This document shows positions 63,279 through 64,000 of a stretch of DNA of 64,000 nucleotides, piece by piece. The stretch is from JAIBJN01 sp963775395 (GTDB taxonomy: Bacteria > Actinomycetota > Thermoleophilia > Gaiellales > Gaiellaceae), in NCBI GenBank assembly GCA_963775395.1, contig CAVZIX010000005.1, positions 1 through 64,000 on the forward strand, in the 5' to 3' direction. The number at the start of each line of letters is the position of its first letter. The first letter of the stretch is position 1. The notes under the pieces were generated by a model, which saw nothing but the letters and a program-made list of their open reading frames with translations, had not been told where the DNA came from and did no database searches. A program made the position numbers and the translations under genes.

Positions 63279-64000
63279 CTAGCGTTCCCGCCGGTCACGC
63301 CACGCCTCGGCCATCGCGACGCGATCGACGATGACCGGGTGCGTCTCCGTCAGGTGGTACGACCACCAGGGAGGATCGGGATCGAGCAGGGCTTCGCGCG
63401 CGAATCCCTGGAAGAGATTGCGGGCACCGTCAGGATCCTGCGTCGTCTCGAGGGCGATCCAGTCGGCCTCCTCCTCCATGTGCCTCGTGATCGCGTTCTG
63501 GAGCGGGAGGGCGAGCGTCCCGAGCACGACGAAGACGAGGAGCGCCAGTGGGACGGCAAGAGGCTCGCGCATCCCTCCCCGCCGGCGGGTGATCAGCGCA
63601 ATCGCGAGCGCGCCGGGGAAGGCGAAGAGCGCATACCAGCCGATGTTCTTCCAGAGGTGGTTGGCGGAGTGGTGCCCGAGCTCGTGGCCGAGCACGACAC
63701 GGATCTCGTCCTCGCTGAAGGAAAGGAGCATCGTGTCCCAGAGGATCACGCGCCGCGTCGGGCCGAGACCCGTGGCCGCCGCGTTGGGCGCCTCCCACGA
63801 CTCGACGACCTGGACGCGCACCGGGATCTCGGGCAACCCCTGCTCGGCCGCGAGCTGGTCCGCCTGGTCGACGACCCACGGCGGCGGCTTCTCCTGGGCG
63901 GGGATCATGTACGGGCTCACGAAGGTGAACAGCGCCACGAGCCCCACGAACACGGCGCCGCCCGGGATCCACCACCAGAAGCGGAAGAGCCCCGCGAGCC
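63279..64000 (-). CDS. M48-family zinc metallopeptidase (5' part outside window)
   Basis: The C-terminal 240 residues of a membrane zinc peptidase of the Ste24p/HtpX group. The visible part begins in a transmembrane segment and has the zinc motif HELGHH (VVLGHELGHHSANHLWKN), the third zinc ligand in MEEEADWIALE, two further hydrophobic spans, and the family end THPVIVDRVAMAEAW. The frame stays open to the window edge, so the start lies beyond 64000. Full-length proteins of this group have about 400 residues. It probably degrades membrane proteins or processes CaaX-like or secreted proteins. Confidence 0.88.
   Translation of the reverse strand, partial: LAGLFRFWWWIPGGAVFVGLVALFTFVSPYMIPAQEKPPPWVVDQADQLAAEQGLPEIPVRVQVVESWEAPNAAATGLGPTRRVILWDTMLLSFSEDEIRVVLGHELGHHSANHLWKNIGWYALFAFPGALAIALITRRRGGMREPLAVPLALLVFVVLGTLALPLQNAITRHMEEEADWIALETTQDPDGARNLFQGFAREALLDPDPPWWSYHLTETHPVIVDRVAMAEAWRDRRER

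Overview
This is a 64 kb window of very GC-rich DNA with densely packed, often overlapping genes and many GTG or TTG starts. The gene content fits an actinomycetote, plausibly of the class Thermoleophilia (Gaiellales/Solirubrobacterales type): LppX-like and WD-like lipoproteins, a split methylmalonyl-CoA mutase, a PASTA-tailed Ig-repeat surface protein, and a PqqD/transglutaminase-type RiPP cluster. The placement is inference from gene content; no rRNA or tRNA gene was seen.

Layout. 1-4.05 kb holds the 5' part of thiG under a TPP riboswitch, a YpfJ-like zinc peptidase, an enoyl-CoA hydratase, the B12-binding subunit of methylmalonyl-CoA mutase, a metallo-beta-lactamase-fold hydrolase and a small membrane protein. 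4.05-10.5 kb is a compact RiPP cluster: a 60-residue Cys-rich precursor, a two-gene ABC-2 exporter, a PqqD-like recognition protein, an asparagine-synthetase-like cyclase, an HPr-kinase-like protein, a transglutaminase-fold leader peptidase and a nucleotidyltransferase. The enzymes are those of lasso peptides, but the precursor lacks the acidic residue a lasso ring needs. 10.5-11.7 kb is a Na/Pi cotransporter.

11.9-32.5 kb is a Wzx/Wzy-type exopolysaccharide locus: initiating phosphoglycosyltransferase, WecB and WecG, several glycosyltransferases, an aldo/keto reductase, two tandem FemAB/BioF2-like acyltransferases, a sulfotransferase, flippase, hexapeptide acyltransferase, polymerase/ligase, a zinc-ribbon chain-length regulator and two type I phosphodiesterases. 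32.5-40.6 kb adds two paralogous Cys-rich secreted proteins, a methyltransferase, and a divergent amidotransferase/acyl-AMP ligase and ACP/NAD-synthase-like module that may decorate the polymer.

40.7-43.4 kb has a NarL-type regulator with a degenerate receiver, a hairpin-rich non-coding stretch and the methylmalonyl-CoA mutase catalytic subunit. 43.6-56.7 kb is one giant Ig-repeat surface protein gene (about 4,344 residues if one frameshift is repaired). 56.6-64 kb holds a TauE/SafE-type permease, the cobalamin adenosyltransferase that would supply the mutase cofactor, two lipoproteins, an HD-GYP response regulator, 3-hydroxyacyl-CoA dehydrogenase, thiolase and a partial M48 peptidase.

Four genes carry five apparent single-base insertions, each repaired by removing one C or G. 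This pattern looks more like consensus error than gene decay and should be settled first.
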